The notes: generated from the sequence alone by a model not told the origin. A stretch of 64,000 nucleotides of DNA from CAZAMB01 sp964486335 (GCA_964486335.1 CAZAMB010000016.1:42446-106445), one strand, 5' to 3'. Counted from the stretch's first letter, positions 24,832 to 34,384 are shown. Translations and numbers: made by a program.

Positions 24832-27189
24832 TCACGGGTCGGACCTGGTCAGTTGTTCCGCTTTCTCGACCAGTGCGACAAACTCCGCGCGGTAACCGTT
24901 TGGGTCATCGGATCGGGCGGCGTCCGCCGTTTCACGAACGAAGGCGTAATCAAACAGCCTCGCACCCGGATCACTGACCGACGTCCCGGGCACGCGAGCG
25001 TGAACGGAACCCTTGAGCAACATGCCGAATGAAGCCACGGCCGCCGCGAAGGCAAAGTCATCGGACGTGTTGACGAATGCCAGTCCGGAATCAATCACGG
25101 GCACTTCGATCAGTTTGCTCGTGTCACCGTCCGGTTCCTTGTAGCGGAGCTTGACGGTCATCAATTCGCCGCCGCGAGCCGCAGGCTTCAGCCCGCGCGG
25201 CGCATCGGCCTCTGCTGCCAACGGATCGACACCGGCTTCATCGACGGCGTTTCCATCGTCCATCGTCTCGTCATCAGACGGTGTGTCGGCGTCCTCGGCA
25301 GATTTCGCCTGATCGGTTTCGCCTGGGGCGTATTGATACTTCAACGGATCAACGTTCGCGGGCTGAACGTCGGACGCCACGCCTGCCGGCACGATCTCGT
25401 ACAACGCGGTCACCGTATGACCCGCACCGATTTCTCCGGCGTCCTTGGTGTCGTCGTTGAAATCCTGCGCCGCGAGCATCCGATTCTCGTATCCGATCAA
25501 ACGATAGGCCGACACCTCCACCGGATTGAACTCGACCTGAATCTTCACATCCTTGGCAATCGTGACCAGCGTCCCGGTCAGTTGATCGACGAGCACCTTT
25601 TGGGCTTCATTGATCGTGTCGATATAGGCGTAATTGCCGTTGCCTTTGTCGGCTAGCAATTCCAGCGTGTTGTCCTTCAGGTTGCCCATGCCGAAGCCCA
25701 GCACGCTGAGGAACACGCCGCTCTTCGCCTTCACTTCGATGATTTGCAACAAGGCATCGTGGCTAGTGATGCCGACGTTGAAGTCGCCGTCGGTCGCCAG
25801 AATCACCCGATTGACGCCGCCTTCGACGAAATTGTCCAGGGCCGTGTCGTAGGCAAGCTGAATGCCCTCGCCGCCGTTGGTCGAACCGCCCGCACGAAGC
25901 TGATCGATCGCCGCATGGATGACGCCCTTGCTGCCGCCGTTGGTGGCCGGAAGGACAAGTCCCGACGATCCGGCATAGACCGCCATCGCCACGGAATCGT
26001 GAGCGGTCAGGTTGTCGACGAGCATCCGCAGCGATTGCTGAACAAGCGGCAGCTTATTGTAGTTCTGCATCGAGCCGGAAACGTCGATGAGGAACACGAG
26101 ATTGACGGCCGGTCGCAGGCTGTGAGCGAACTCCTTGCCCCTGATACCGATGCGCGCGAGGCGATGGTCGGCGTTCCACGGACACTCGGCCACCTCGACG
26201 TTGACGGAAAACGGATCGGCCCCGGTCGGCGGCGGATAGTCGTAGTCGAAGTAGTTGATCAATTCCTCGATGCGCACGGCGTCGCGCGGCGGCAGCGTAC
26301 CGTTTTGCAGGAAGCGGCGGACGTTGGAGTAGGAGGCCGTGTCCACGTCGATCGAAAAGGTCGAGAGCGGTATGCGGCTGACCAATTGGAACGGATTCTC
26401 GGCAGCGGCGGTGTAGGATTCACTTGCCTCTCGCTCCTGAACGCTCCACCAATCACCTTGAGCACCCTGCAAAAAGTACGGCCCATTTGACGACCCGTCG
26501 GTGTCTTGCTGAACGTGGATTCCACCCGCATAAAACCCACCAGCACTGGCAGTCGGCAAACCAAATGGCTCCAGATAGCCGTAGCTGATGTTCGGGTTCT
26601 TACTAATGTCCACTGATTGATCCGAGGGCACTCGGGCACGCCGCAGATTCGCACCCAATTGCATCAGTCGCGGATTCTCCACAACCGAAGCATCTGGCGA
26701 ACTCGGCGCATCCCGATGTCTCGTTGCCGGCATCGGGCTGAGTCGTGCGTCTACGTACACGCCACTTGCGTCAGCCAGAAACGCCTGCGCTTTTTGAGCG
26801 GCGTTCTGCGATTCTGAGGTTGTGTTGCCTACGTCGTAACCAAGCCCCTCAAGTTGTCGTTGCTCCGAATCACTCCTTGCTGAGCCTTGAAAAACCGAAT
26901 CTTGTGCTGCGAATGCAAAAACCTCTGTCGGGGGGAACCCTCCAGGATTCGTCGATTGTATTTCACCCGCAATGGCTCGCTTCACTTCCTTGCCCAACTC
27001 TTTTGCATCGAGATACTGCACCTGATCCATATCGACATTGCTCGAGTTTCCAAGCTTTCGACCGTCAACGACGAGCAATGAGGGTTCTTGCCGAGAGTGC
27101 GAAATGGTCGGCAGATAATAGGTAACACCGAAGACAATCGTTACGCTGGCCGCGAGGCCCGCGGGAATCCACAGTCGTCGCCATCGCAA
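24832..27189 (-). CDS. YfbK-like von Willebrand factor A protein with N-terminal membrane anchor (5' end cut off by a frame break)
   Basis: The 785-residue ORF begins at a TTG and enters at once a single membrane helix (LWIPAGLAASVTIVFGVTYYL). A long polar linker follows. The vWA domain (about 330-560) has the MIDAS motif DVSGS in FLIDVSGSMQNYNKL and ATDGDFNVG. A C-terminal YfbK-type (DUF3520) region then follows (DVKIQVEFNPVEVSAYRLIGYENR). In this family the membrane helix is normally preceded by a cytosolic anti-sigma-like domain, and exactly that domain is encoded just upstream in another frame. The true gene is therefore probably 24832-27557, broken at an octanucleotide repeat. It lies downstream of an ECF sigma gene. 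Confidence 0.8.
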   Translation of the reverse strand: MRWRRLWIPAGLAASVTIVFGVTYYLPTISHSRQEPSLLVVDGRKLGNSSNVDMDQVQYLDAKELGKEVKRAIAGEIQSTNPGGFPPTEVFAFAAQDSVFQGSARSDSEQRQLEGLGYDVGNTTSESQNAAQKAQAFLADASGVYVDARLSPMPATRHRDAPSSPDASVVENPRLMQLGANLRRARVPSDQSVDISKNPNISYGYLEPFGLPTASAGGFYAGGIHVQQDTDGSSNGPYFLQGAQGDWWSVQEREASESYTAAAENPFQLVSRIPLSTFSIDVDTASYSNVRRFLQNGTLPPRDAVRIEELINYFDYDYPPPTGADPFSVNVEVAECPWNADHRLARIGIRGKEFAHSLRPAVNLVFLIDVSGSMQNYNKLPLVQQSLRMLVDNLTAHDSVAMAVYAGSSGLVLPATNGGSKGVIHAAIDQLRAGGSTNGGEGIQLAYDTALDNFVEGGVNRVILATDGDFNVGITSHDALLQIIEVKAKSGVFLSVLGFGMGNLKDNTLELLADKGNGNYAYIDTINEAQKVLVDQLTGTLVTIAKDVKIQVEFNPVEVSAYRLIGYENRMLAAQDFNDDTKDAGEIGAGHTVTALYEIVPAGVASDVQPANVDPLKYQYAPGETDQAKSAEDADTPSDDETMDDGNAVDEAGVDPLAAEADAPRGLKPAARGGELMTVKLRYKEPDGDTSKLIEVPVIDSGLAFVNTSDDFAFAAAVASFGMLLKGSVHARVPGTSVSDPGARLFDYAFVRETADAARSDDPNGYRAEFVALVEKAEQLTRSDP

Positions 27190-27557
27190 CGTGGCCGACC
27201 TCGCCCCATCGTCTCTCCGTGGCTTCGCCGCTTCGTGGCTTCGTGGCTTCGTCGCTTCGTCGCTTCGTCGCTTAAGCCCTCTGCTCCCTCACCGTCGCGG
27301 CTCTGTTTGGCGTCACCGACTCCGAAATCATCGGACATTCGCGATTCGACCAGCGACCGCTGAGCGGCCGTCAGCGACAGCGCCGGCCCGGCGTTCAAAC
27401 CAACGGTGATCGCGTCGGCGACGGCGCGGATGTCGGCCACAGTGTGCTGAAGCTCCGGCGATGCCGCGATCGCCGCCTCGACAGCGGATCGCTGCGAATC
27501 GTCCAGTTCGCCGAGTGCGAACGCGGTTAGTTTCGGATCATCATGTGAAAGCGTCAT
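27141..27557 (-). CDS. Anti-sigma-like N-terminal domain, frame-disconnected from the vWA protein
   Basis: ATG 27557, 7 nt after AGGAA, gives 138 residues. Residues 1-75 (HDDPKLTAFALGELDDSQR, later SPELQHTVADIRAVADAI) are the helical cytosolic domain seen before the membrane helix in planctomycete vWA/YfbK proteins that pair with ECF sigma factors. The reading then runs through the octamer repeat as ATKRRSHEATKRRSH and ends 30 codons later without entering the membrane helix. Deleting one 8-bp unit, or adding two, would join it in frame to the vWA ORF. As it stands the product would be a soluble fragment unable to be membrane-held. Confidence 0.7.
   Translation of the reverse strand: MTLSHDDPKLTAFALGELDDSQRSAVEAAIAASPELQHTVADIRAVADAITVGLNAGPALSLTAAQRSLVESRMSDDFGVGDAKQSRDGEGAEGLSDEATKRRSHEATKRRSHGETMGRGRPRCDGDDCGFPRASRPA
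27215..27270. repeat. Octanucleotide tandem repeat inside the anti-sigma/vWA gene
   Basis: Seven head-to-tail 8-bp units, read on the + strand: CTCCGTGG, CTTCGCCG, CTTCGTGG twice and CTTCGTCG three times. Eight is not a multiple of three, so each unit gained or lost shifts the reading frame. The present number leaves the upstream anti-sigma frame and the downstream vWA frame mismatched by exactly one unit. No spacers are present, so this is not a CRISPR. Confidence 0.85.
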
Positions 27558-27674
27558 GGCAGATTTCCTGGATTCGTCAGATTGAAATGCGAAGATCAAA
27601 TGATTGCTTACGGGCAATCAAAACTGATTTCGATCTTCGCTATTCGACATTCGCTCATCTCGTTAACCGCCCGC

Positions 27675-28205
27675 TCACGGATGCAGCTCGGACAGTTGTT
27701 CTCGAAGTTTCCTGAGCCCCGTGTGCATCAGGAATCCGACGTTGCTGATGCTGAACCCCGTGACTTCGGCGATTTCCTTGTAGCTCAACCCCGCGCCGAG
27801 CCGCAGCCGGATCACTTCCTGCTGGTTGTTCGGCAACGTCGCCAGAAGCGCAATCGCACGATCGCTGCCTTCACAAACCTCGGCGTCACGCATCGGATCG
27901 GCGACGGCATATCGGCCTTTCGTCGCATTAGTGGTTTCCGGCAACGTCAGCGTAGTCATCCGTGAGCCTTTCCGTTTCGCATCGATCGCCAGATTGCGGC
28001 ACACCGCGAACAGCCATTGCGGCATTCGCCCGTTGAGCGACGCCGCCCCTTCTCGACACAGCCGCAAGAACGTCTCCTGCACAACGTCACGAGCGGCATC
28101 GGCATTGCCCGTGATGCGCGCGGCATACCCCAGCAGCGGTCCTTCGTATCGATCGAGGACCGACCGCAAATGTTCTACCTGTTCCACGGACGACGACTGG
28201 TTCAT
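27675..28205 (-). CDS. ECF-type RNA polymerase sigma factor
   Basis: The 176-residue protein has sigma region 2 (LLGYAARITGNADAARDVVQ, ETFLRLCREG) and region 4 (LATLPNNQQEVIRLRLGAGL, then SYKEIAEVTGFSISNVGFLM) joined by a short linker, the standard ECF layout without regions 1 and 3. It directs RNA polymerase to a stress or envelope regulon. The next gene downstream, after 118 bp, is the anti-sigma-like/vWA membrane protein, so that protein probably controls it. If the frame break there is real, this sigma factor could be constitutively free. Confidence 0.9.
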   Translation of the reverse strand: MNQSSSVEQVEHLRSVLDRYEGPLLGYAARITGNADAARDVVQETFLRLCREGAASLNGRMPQWLFAVCRNLAIDAKRKGSRMTTLTLPETTNATKGRYAVADPMRDAEVCEGSDRAIALLATLPNNQQEVIRLRLGAGLSYKEIAEVTGFSISNVGFLMHTGLRKLREQLSELHP

Positions 28206-28403
28206 TCGATCATCGCAAGCGTTGCCGGTTCGGCGTCTATACCACTTCGCCTCGGCCCGCTGATTTTCCCATTACACCGGGCCGTTCGGCTAACTGATTA
28301 ACTGATTGGACGATGATTTCTTAGAGAAGTTCTCGATTTCCCGGAATTGAGAACGAATTTTGAAATCAGACGCGCGCGGACTCTCCCACGAACGGGTCCG
28401 GCA

Positions 28404-30308
28404 TTATCGGGAGGACCGTGCCCGCCGCGTACGCCGAGGCCGGTCCGGAGAAAACGGTATGCGGAGGCTGTAAATTCCATCGCCGAGTTCACTCTCCACG
28501 CCGTACCCGCACTTGTGGAAGATACGGAGCATGCCGTGGTTTTCCATGAGCACTTCGCCGGTAAAGCCCGCGATGCCGTTCTGCCTTGCGGCCTCAACCA
28601 GCACCTTCATCAGCGCCGTGCCGATGCCCTTTCCCTGCCAGTCGTCTCGAACCAGAAACGCCGCCTCCGCGAAGTTGGTCTCCGGATCCTTGCGGTAATG
28701 CGCAATGGCGATCATGGTTCCGGTTTCGCCGGCGCCGGTCAACACGACGAGTGCCATGTCGGCCTCATAGTCCACGCGGAGCAATTCCTGCAATTTGTCA
28801 TGCGGCATGGCCCTGAGCATCTGGAAGAAACGGTAGTGAATCGATTCCGGAGATAGCTTGTAGAACAGATCGCGCACAAGCGGTTCGTCGGTCAGCTTGA
28901 GCGGTCGCAGAAACGCTCGGCTGTGATCCTTAAGCGGAATCCACGTTTCAAGCTCGCGCGGATAGATCGGCGTTCGCATCGGCCACTCAATCTGATCGGC
29001 GTAGACCAGCTTTCGCGCTTTGGCCTCGGCGAAGAGCCACGGTCGGAACTTGGGATGGGCGATCTGAATGAGCGCCATGGCCCGCTCGCGGATCGTCTTG
29101 CCGTGAAGATAGGCCGATCCGTGCTCAGTAACGATGTAATGGACGTCGCCGCGACTGGTGACCACGCCCGCGCCCTGCTTCAGGAAGGGAACGATTCGAG
29201 AGATGTTGTCGTTGTCAGCCGTCGAGGGCAACGCAATGATCGGCTTGCCACCCTTGGACCGCGCCGCGCCGCGCACAAAATCGACTTGTCCGCCGATTCC
29301 GCTGTAGAAGAGCGTACCCAGTGAGTCGGCGCAAACCTGTCCCGTCAGATCGACCTCGATGGCGGCGTTGATGGAGATCATCTTGTCGTGCTGGGCAATG
29401 ATGAACGGATCGTTCACGTGTTCGGTTGGATGAAACTCAACGACGGGATTGTTGTCGATGAAGTCGTAGAGTTTGCGCGATCCCATGACGAAGCTGGCGA
29501 CGATCTTCCCGCGATGGAGCGTTTTTTCCGAGTTGGTGACCACACCTTTCTGCACCAGCGGAATCAGCCCGTCACTGAACATCTCGGTGTGCACGCCGAG
29601 ATTCTTGAAACCGCCGAGATAGTGCAGCACCGCGTCGGGAATCGTTCCGATGCCGAGTTGAAGTGTCGCCCCGTCTTCGATCAAATTGGCGATGTGCCGG
29701 GCGATGGCTTCGGACAGGTCATCGGGCTGGCCCTGCGGCGCTTCGAGAATCGCCAACTCGCTCGGCACCAGGTAATCAATGTCGCGCACATGAATGAAAC
29801 AGTCGCCCAGCGCGCGAGGCATGTTGACATTGACTTCGGCGATCACCGTCTTGGCGCATTCCGCCGCCGACTTCACGATATCCGTCGAAACTCCGTAACT
29901 GCAATAACCGTGCTCGTCGGGCGTGCTGACGGAAATGAGCGCCGTGTCGATCACAACCCGCCCGGTTCGAAATAGATCGACAATTTCCGACAGAAAGACG
30001 GGCGTGTAGTCCGCGCGCCCTTCAGCCACGGCTTCGCGCACGTTGGGACCGATGAAGTAGGCGTTGTGGCGAAATCGCTGTCCGAATCGCGGTTGGGTGT
30101 AGGCCGCCACGCCGAGCGTCAGAATGTGGACGATTTCCGTATCGGCCAGGTCCGCGCGGTTGGACAACGCCTCCACCAGCAGTTGCGGTTCGCCCGCTCC
30201 GGAGCCTACAAATACCCGGTCGCCGTGCTTTACGCAGCGGACGGCCTGCTCGGCGGTTGTTACGTGTTCCGCATATCGAGATTGCCATGAACCATTTGGT
30301 ATTGTCAT
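28404..30308 (-). CDS. Acetyl-CoA hydrolase/CoA-transferase fused to a GNAT acetyltransferase domain
   Basis: The 634-residue product joins two enzymes. Residues 1-~440 are a class I CoA-transferase of the acetyl-CoA hydrolase / 4-hydroxybutyrate CoA-transferase type, with the catalytic Glu in VTEHGSAYLHG (about 375), preceded by GTLFYSGIGGQVDFVRGA. Residues ~455-610 form a GNAT domain with the acetyl-CoA loop QGKGIG in DDWQGKGIGTALMKVL. The C-terminal tail is Arg-rich. It would move CoA between short acyl groups such as acetate, succinate or butyrate, while the GNAT part may acetylate a protein partner. The start at 30308 gives MTIPNGSWQSRYAE, a normal family N-terminus. Confidence 0.86.
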   Translation of the reverse strand: MTIPNGSWQSRYAEHVTTAEQAVRCVKHGDRVFVGSGAGEPQLLVEALSNRADLADTEIVHILTLGVAAYTQPRFGQRFRHNAYFIGPNVREAVAEGRADYTPVFLSEIVDLFRTGRVVIDTALISVSTPDEHGYCSYGVSTDIVKSAAECAKTVIAEVNVNMPRALGDCFIHVRDIDYLVPSELAILEAPQGQPDDLSEAIARHIANLIEDGATLQLGIGTIPDAVLHYLGGFKNLGVHTEMFSDGLIPLVQKGVVTNSEKTLHRGKIVASFVMGSRKLYDFIDNNPVVEFHPTEHVNDPFIIAQHDKMISINAAIEVDLTGQVCADSLGTLFYSGIGGQVDFVRGAARSKGGKPIIALPSTADNDNISRIVPFLKQGAGVVTSRGDVHYIVTEHGSAYLHGKTIRERAMALIQIAHPKFRPWLFAEAKARKLVYADQIEWPMRTPIYPRELETWIPLKDHSRAFLRPLKLTDEPLVRDLFYKLSPESIHYRFFQMLRAMPHDKLQELLRVDYEADMALVVLTGAGETGTMIAIAHYRKDPETNFAEAAFLVRDDWQGKGIGTALMKVLVEAARQNGIAGFTGEVLMENHGMLRIFHKCGYGVESELGDGIYSLRIPFSPDRPRRTRRARSSR

Positions 30309-30519
30309 GATTCGTTGCTCAACGATTGAGACGGAAATCGGCCTTTAACGATCCGATGATCGTCGACAAAGCCTCGAATGAGACGCCCGCCCTTCCATGA
30401 TAGCCCTCGCAGCCTCGCGAGCGAACACTGGCCCAAGCGACGTCCATTGCCGCACGCGCGGGCCTCATTTACCATTCAGCCGTGGCCGGAACCCTCATCA
30501 CTTTGTATGGAGCGCCGTC

Positions 30520-32388
30520 ATGACCAACGGACATATTTCGCAGGCCGTCTGGACCGCATTGGCACTCGTCCAACTTGTCTTGCCGAGCGGCTGTAACTCG
30601 ACGTCCGCGCCGCGGACCGAGGAACGGCATTCCGCCGTTTCTCCAAATCGGCAAACGACCGCTGCAAGCGGCATACCAGACGTTGATCCCGCAATCGTCT
30701 ATTCACATGTTGCATTGCTGGCTCACGACGAGCTTGGCGGACGCGGCACGGGATCGGACGGAATCGACATGGCGGCGGGTTACATCGCAGGTCAGTTCGC
30801 GGCCATGGGACTTCTGCCCGGGGGGCCGCAGGGAACCTATTTCCAATCTTTCACGATTCCATCCGACGCGAAGCTTCGTGACGAAACGAAGCTCACCGTT
30901 GATGGACTGGAGGTCCAGCCCAAGCTCCGTGAAGACTTCATTCCGTTCGGATTCTCCGCCCGTGGGTCGTTTGACGGCGATGTGGTGTTCGTAGGCTATG
31001 GAATCTCCGACGCCGAAAAACACGACGATTACGCCGCCGTGGATGTGTCCGGCAAAGTCGTTTTGATGCTTCGACGAGAGCCGCCGGGCATGGCGGATGG
31101 CGGCCGCACTTCGCGTCATGCCACGTTTGATTCCAAAATGGCGCTGGCGATCGATAAAGGTGCGGTGGCCGTTCTCATCGTGAATAACCAGCAGAACGAC
31201 GACGACTCGGACGTGCTGACTCCGTTTGGGGGTCGGGGAAAGCCCAAAGCCATTCCGGCCTTGCATATTTCGAGAACGCTTGGCGATGAGCTTGTGCGGC
31301 GCGGCGGATTGAAATCGCTGTCGGCCCTCCAGAAATCGATCGATGAGAATCACGATGTCGCGTCCGCGCCCCTCGATCAGGTTCATGTCGGCGGAGAGGT
31401 CGCGTACGAGCTGACCGAGATGATTGCGCGCAACGTCATTGGTGTCTTGCCGGGAACCGGTCCACGAGCCGGCGAGTTCATTGTCATCGGTGGGCACTAC
31501 GATCACCTTGGCACACGTAGGCGAGAAGTCTACAACGGTGCCGACGACAATGCGTCAGGAACCGCGGGGGTGATGGAAGTCTGTCGTGTGCTCTCGCGTT
31601 TGTCCTACCGCGATCGAAGCGTGCTCTGCATGGCCTATTCGGCGGAAGAGATCGGGTTGCTGGGAAGCAAGCACTATGTAGAGCAGCCGACGGTTCCGAT
31701 CAATGCCATCGTGGCGATGATCAACATGGACATGATCGGGCGATGGACTCCCGACGACGAAGCCAACAAGCTGGCGATTCACGGACTCGGAACCGGTGCA
31801 TCGTTCAAAGAGATTATCGATCGCCGCACGGCCGAAGCCGGCATCGAGTACCTTCTCGACCCGAGCGCCAAGGGGCCAAGCGACCACGCGTCGTTTTACG
31901 AAGGCGGAGTCCCTTCGCTCTTCTTCTTTACCGGTGTGCATGCCGACTATCACCAACCCGGAGATGACACGGAAAAGGTCAACGTAGCGGGCGCGGCGAG
32001 GATTGCCTCGTTGGTTTCCCGCGTCGCATTGGATCTGGTCAATGCCGAGGCTGCGCCCGTGTTCGCCAAGGTCGATCAGCCTGCCAGAATCTTTCGCGGC
32101 GCAGCCGTTTCCGGCGGAGGCGTCGTCATCGGTGTCATGCCCGACATGGAGGACGAATCCGATGAACCGGGCTGGCGCATCGCCCAGGTGATCCCAGGCG
32201 GCGGCGCTGCGAAAGGCGGAATGATCGCAGGTGATCGGATCGTGAAGATCGACGACCTGACGATCAACTCCATGTCCGACTATCGCAAAGCAACGGCGGA
32301 GAAGAAGCCGGGCGACACGATTTCCGTCGTTGTCCGCCGCGGCAAGGACGAAGTCACCCTGAGCATCGAACTTTCGTCGCGAGGATGA
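30520..32388 (+). CDS. M28-family zinc peptidase lipoprotein with PA and PDZ domains
   Basis: ATG 30520, 7 nt after GGAG, gives 622 residues that start with a lipoprotein signal ending VLPSGC. A protease-associated insert lies at about 120-270. The M28 catalytic domain has the five zinc ligands in order: His in GGHYDHLG, Asp in NGADDNASG, Glu in SAEEIGLLG, Asp in NMDMIGR and His in DYHQPGD. A C-terminal PDZ domain (about 520-622, IAQVIPGGGAAKGGMIAGD) probably docks peptide ends. It should be an envelope aminopeptidase. It is convergent with the DUF1571 gene, with only 3 bp between stops. Confidence 0.9.
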   Translation: MTNGHISQAVWTALALVQLVLPSGCNSTSAPRTEERHSAVSPNRQTTAASGIPDVDPAIVYSHVALLAHDELGGRGTGSDGIDMAAGYIAGQFAAMGLLPGGPQGTYFQSFTIPSDAKLRDETKLTVDGLEVQPKLREDFIPFGFSARGSFDGDVVFVGYGISDAEKHDDYAAVDVSGKVVLMLRREPPGMADGGRTSRHATFDSKMALAIDKGAVAVLIVNNQQNDDDSDVLTPFGGRGKPKAIPALHISRTLGDELVRRGGLKSLSALQKSIDENHDVASAPLDQVHVGGEVAYELTEMIARNVIGVLPGTGPRAGEFIVIGGHYDHLGTRRREVYNGADDNASGTAGVMEVCRVLSRLSYRDRSVLCMAYSAEEIGLLGSKHYVEQPTVPINAIVAMINMDMIGRWTPDDEANKLAIHGLGTGASFKEIIDRRTAEAGIEYLLDPSAKGPSDHASFYEGGVPSLFFFTGVHADYHQPGDDTEKVNVAGAARIASLVSRVALDLVNAEAAPVFAKVDQPARIFRGAAVSGGGVVIGVMPDMEDESDEPGWRIAQVIPGGGAAKGGMIAGDRIVKIDDLTINSMSDYRKATAEKKPGDTISVVVRRGKDEVTLSIELSSRG

Positions 32389-32391
32389 ACT

Positions 32392-33279
32392 CTATTCGAA
32401 GTCTGAGTCGCCGAGTCCGACGTTGAACTCCACGGACGTCGTGACGAAGCTGCCGAGCGGTACGGATTTCGCATCGTCCGCATACGTCCAAACACCGAGC
32501 GGCACAAGGAATTCTCGATCGATGTACATCACCGCCGATCGATCGGGAAATCGCCCGGACGGACCCTCGTACGGAAGCTTGCGCTCCAACACCAGACTTG
32601 GTCGGTCGTCGAGAGTCCCTTCGCCAACAAAGCGCAGTTCATAGTCGGCCTGGCCGGCTGCCCGTTTGGAAACGTCGATGATTCGATCAAGCGTTCTCAG
32701 GAATCCGAATTGGTCGATCGAACGTGTTGAGGCCGCCCGAACCTCGGGGCCGTGAATGTCCAACTTGACACCCAGAGGCACCAATACCCCGGCCAATCCA
32801 CTCGGTATGATCAGTGCAAGCTGTCGCCCGCGACTGATCCACCGACCGGCAACGTAGCTGATGCGCTTGGCTCCCTGCGGATTGTGCACCCATCGCATTT
32901 CGACGCTGTAGGGGCTCTCCCGAAACCGAATCGCGATGACTTGCTCCTCCGGCCAGTTGTCGCCCACTCGCTCGCGTATATGGAAATAGCATCGGTAGTC
33001 CTGGATCATCCGAGTGTATGAGTCTCGACAGTAAATCAGGAATGCAAGTGGATCCGTAGCAACACGGTTTGAAAGATCGTCGGCGGTTTCGTGGTTCTTG
33101 AGCCCACCTGTCGATAGCGACTCCCGCGCGGCCGATCGCGACCAATGGTCGGTGTCATTCTGTAGGCATGACGGGACGAGCAATGCGGCTGAGATGGAGA
33201 GGAGAATGCCCGCCCGATGTCGATTCCGAACGCCTGAGTCTCGCAAACTGCGGAAGTTGAAACGGATCGGCTGAATCAC
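32392..33279 (-). CDS. DUF1571-family lipoprotein
   Basis: The 295-residue protein starts at GTG 33279 and has a basic, then hydrophobic export segment ending in the lipobox LLVPSC. The DUF1571 core follows: DPLAFLIYCRDSYTRMIQDY, RCYFHIRERVG, and RFRESPYSVEMRWVHNPQGA. This domain is found mostly in planctomycetes and related phyla and probably adopts a LolA/LppX-like lipid-binding fold, though that is inference. It is the last gene of an operon with a PAS histidine kinase and another lipoprotein. Confidence 0.78.
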   Translation of the reverse strand: MIQPIRFNFRSLRDSGVRNRHRAGILLSISAALLVPSCLQNDTDHWSRSAARESLSTGGLKNHETADDLSNRVATDPLAFLIYCRDSYTRMIQDYRCYFHIRERVGDNWPEEQVIAIRFRESPYSVEMRWVHNPQGAKRISYVAGRWISRGRQLALIIPSGLAGVLVPLGVKLDIHGPEVRAASTRSIDQFGFLRTLDRIIDVSKRAAGQADYELRFVGEGTLDDRPSLVLERKLPYEGPSGRFPDRSAVMYIDREFLVPLGVWTYADDAKSVPLGSFVTTSVEFNVGLGDSDFE

Positions 33280-33298
33280 GGACGGATCATTGCGGATT

Positions 33299-34384
33299 CT
33301 AAAGTGGAATGGTTACGGTCAACTCGGTACCCTTGCCCGGTTGCGATTCGACGGCAATCGCGCCCCTCATTCGCCGCACGATGCCGTGGGCGATCGCAAG
33401 CCCCAATCCGGTTGCCTGCTCCGTCGACTTGCAAAGCACGCCTTTGGTTGTCCAGAAGGGCTCGAAGATGCGTGCCTTGGTGGCCTCGTCCATTCCATGA
33501 CCGGTGTCGCGCACGACCAGCTGAATACACCCGTCGTCCACGCTGGCGCTGACATGAAGCTCGCCTCCCACCGGCATCGCTTCCACGGCGTTTTGGACGA
33601 TGTTTCTGAGGATGGTCAGCACCTGAACGCGTGGAACCGGCGTTACCGGAATGTTGCCGGCCGAAATAAACGGTCGAATATTCGTTCCGCCAACGCCGAT
33701 TTCGATTTCATCGGCCAGCTCATTCACGACTTCCGTCAGATCAGCGAGGTCATCGGCCTTCGGACCGCCGTCGGCAAACGCCAGCAACCCGTTGACCAGC
33801 GCCGTCGTGCGCAGCAGCGATCGGCTGATTTGCGACAGCACCCGCTCGTTGATCGCCAGATCACGACTCTCGATGGCGTAGTCGATGCCGGTAACAATGC
33901 CCCCCAGGACGTTGTTAAAATGATGAGCGATGGCCCCGGCCATTTCACCAAGGGCGGCCATCTTTCGGCTTTCCTCTACTTCGGCCTGAAGGCGAATCCG
34001 GCGCGTAATGTCGCGAACGCAAAGCGAAGCGCCGACACGATTCCCTGTTTCGTCAATAATCGGCGCAAGTGCCACGGCGAATTCTCGCGGTTTTCCAGTG
34101 GTATCCCGCTGTTCAAACTCGAATTCACTTCCCTCGCCGCACTCCAGAGCGCGGTGCAGCATTCGTTCCGCGGCCGATCTTCGTTCCAACGGGATGATGG
34201 AGAGCACCGGAGTGCCGCGCATCTGTTCGCTCGAAGCACCAAACATCCGCCCGGCGGCGGCGTTCCACAGCCGAATGTGAAATGCGGCGTCCGTCGTCAC
34301 CAGCGCGATGCCGACCTGATCGCAGACGTCGCGGCAATACGCCGCATTCTCGGGTCCAGCCGTTTTGGCCATTTCAGGATTCAT
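33299..34384 (-). CDS. PAS-domain sensor histidine kinase, soluble and without adjacent response regulator
   Basis: The 361-residue protein has a PAS domain (about 15-130, IALVTTDAAFHIRLWNAAAG) and a dimerisation/phosphoacceptor region with the H-box GAIAHHFNNVLGGI (about 155). The HATPase_c domain follows, with N-box NIVQNAVEA, G1 DTGHGMD, F-box FEPFWTTK and G2 GLGLAIAHG. No membrane helix or response regulator gene is present, so it is a cytosolic orphan kinase. The HHFNN form of the H-box is that of NtrB/type-4 kinases. Its start overlaps the upstream lipoprotein stop by ATGA. Confidence 0.9.
   Translation of the reverse strand: MNPEMAKTAGPENAAYCRDVCDQVGIALVTTDAAFHIRLWNAAAGRMFGASSEQMRGTPVLSIIPLERRSAAERMLHRALECGEGSEFEFEQRDTTGKPREFAVALAPIIDETGNRVGASLCVRDITRRIRLQAEVEESRKMAALGEMAGAIAHHFNNVLGGIVTGIDYAIESRDLAINERVLSQISRSLLRTTALVNGLLAFADGGPKADDLADLTEVVNELADEIEIGVGGTNIRPFISAGNIPVTPVPRVQVLTILRNIVQNAVEAMPVGGELHVSASVDDGCIQLVVRDTGHGMDEATKARIFEPFWTTKGVLCKSTEQATGLGLAIAHGIVRRMRGAIAVESQPGKGTELTVTIPL

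Noticed and set aside
27215..27270. CRISPR array
   Set aside because: The units are 8 bp and contiguous with no spacers.
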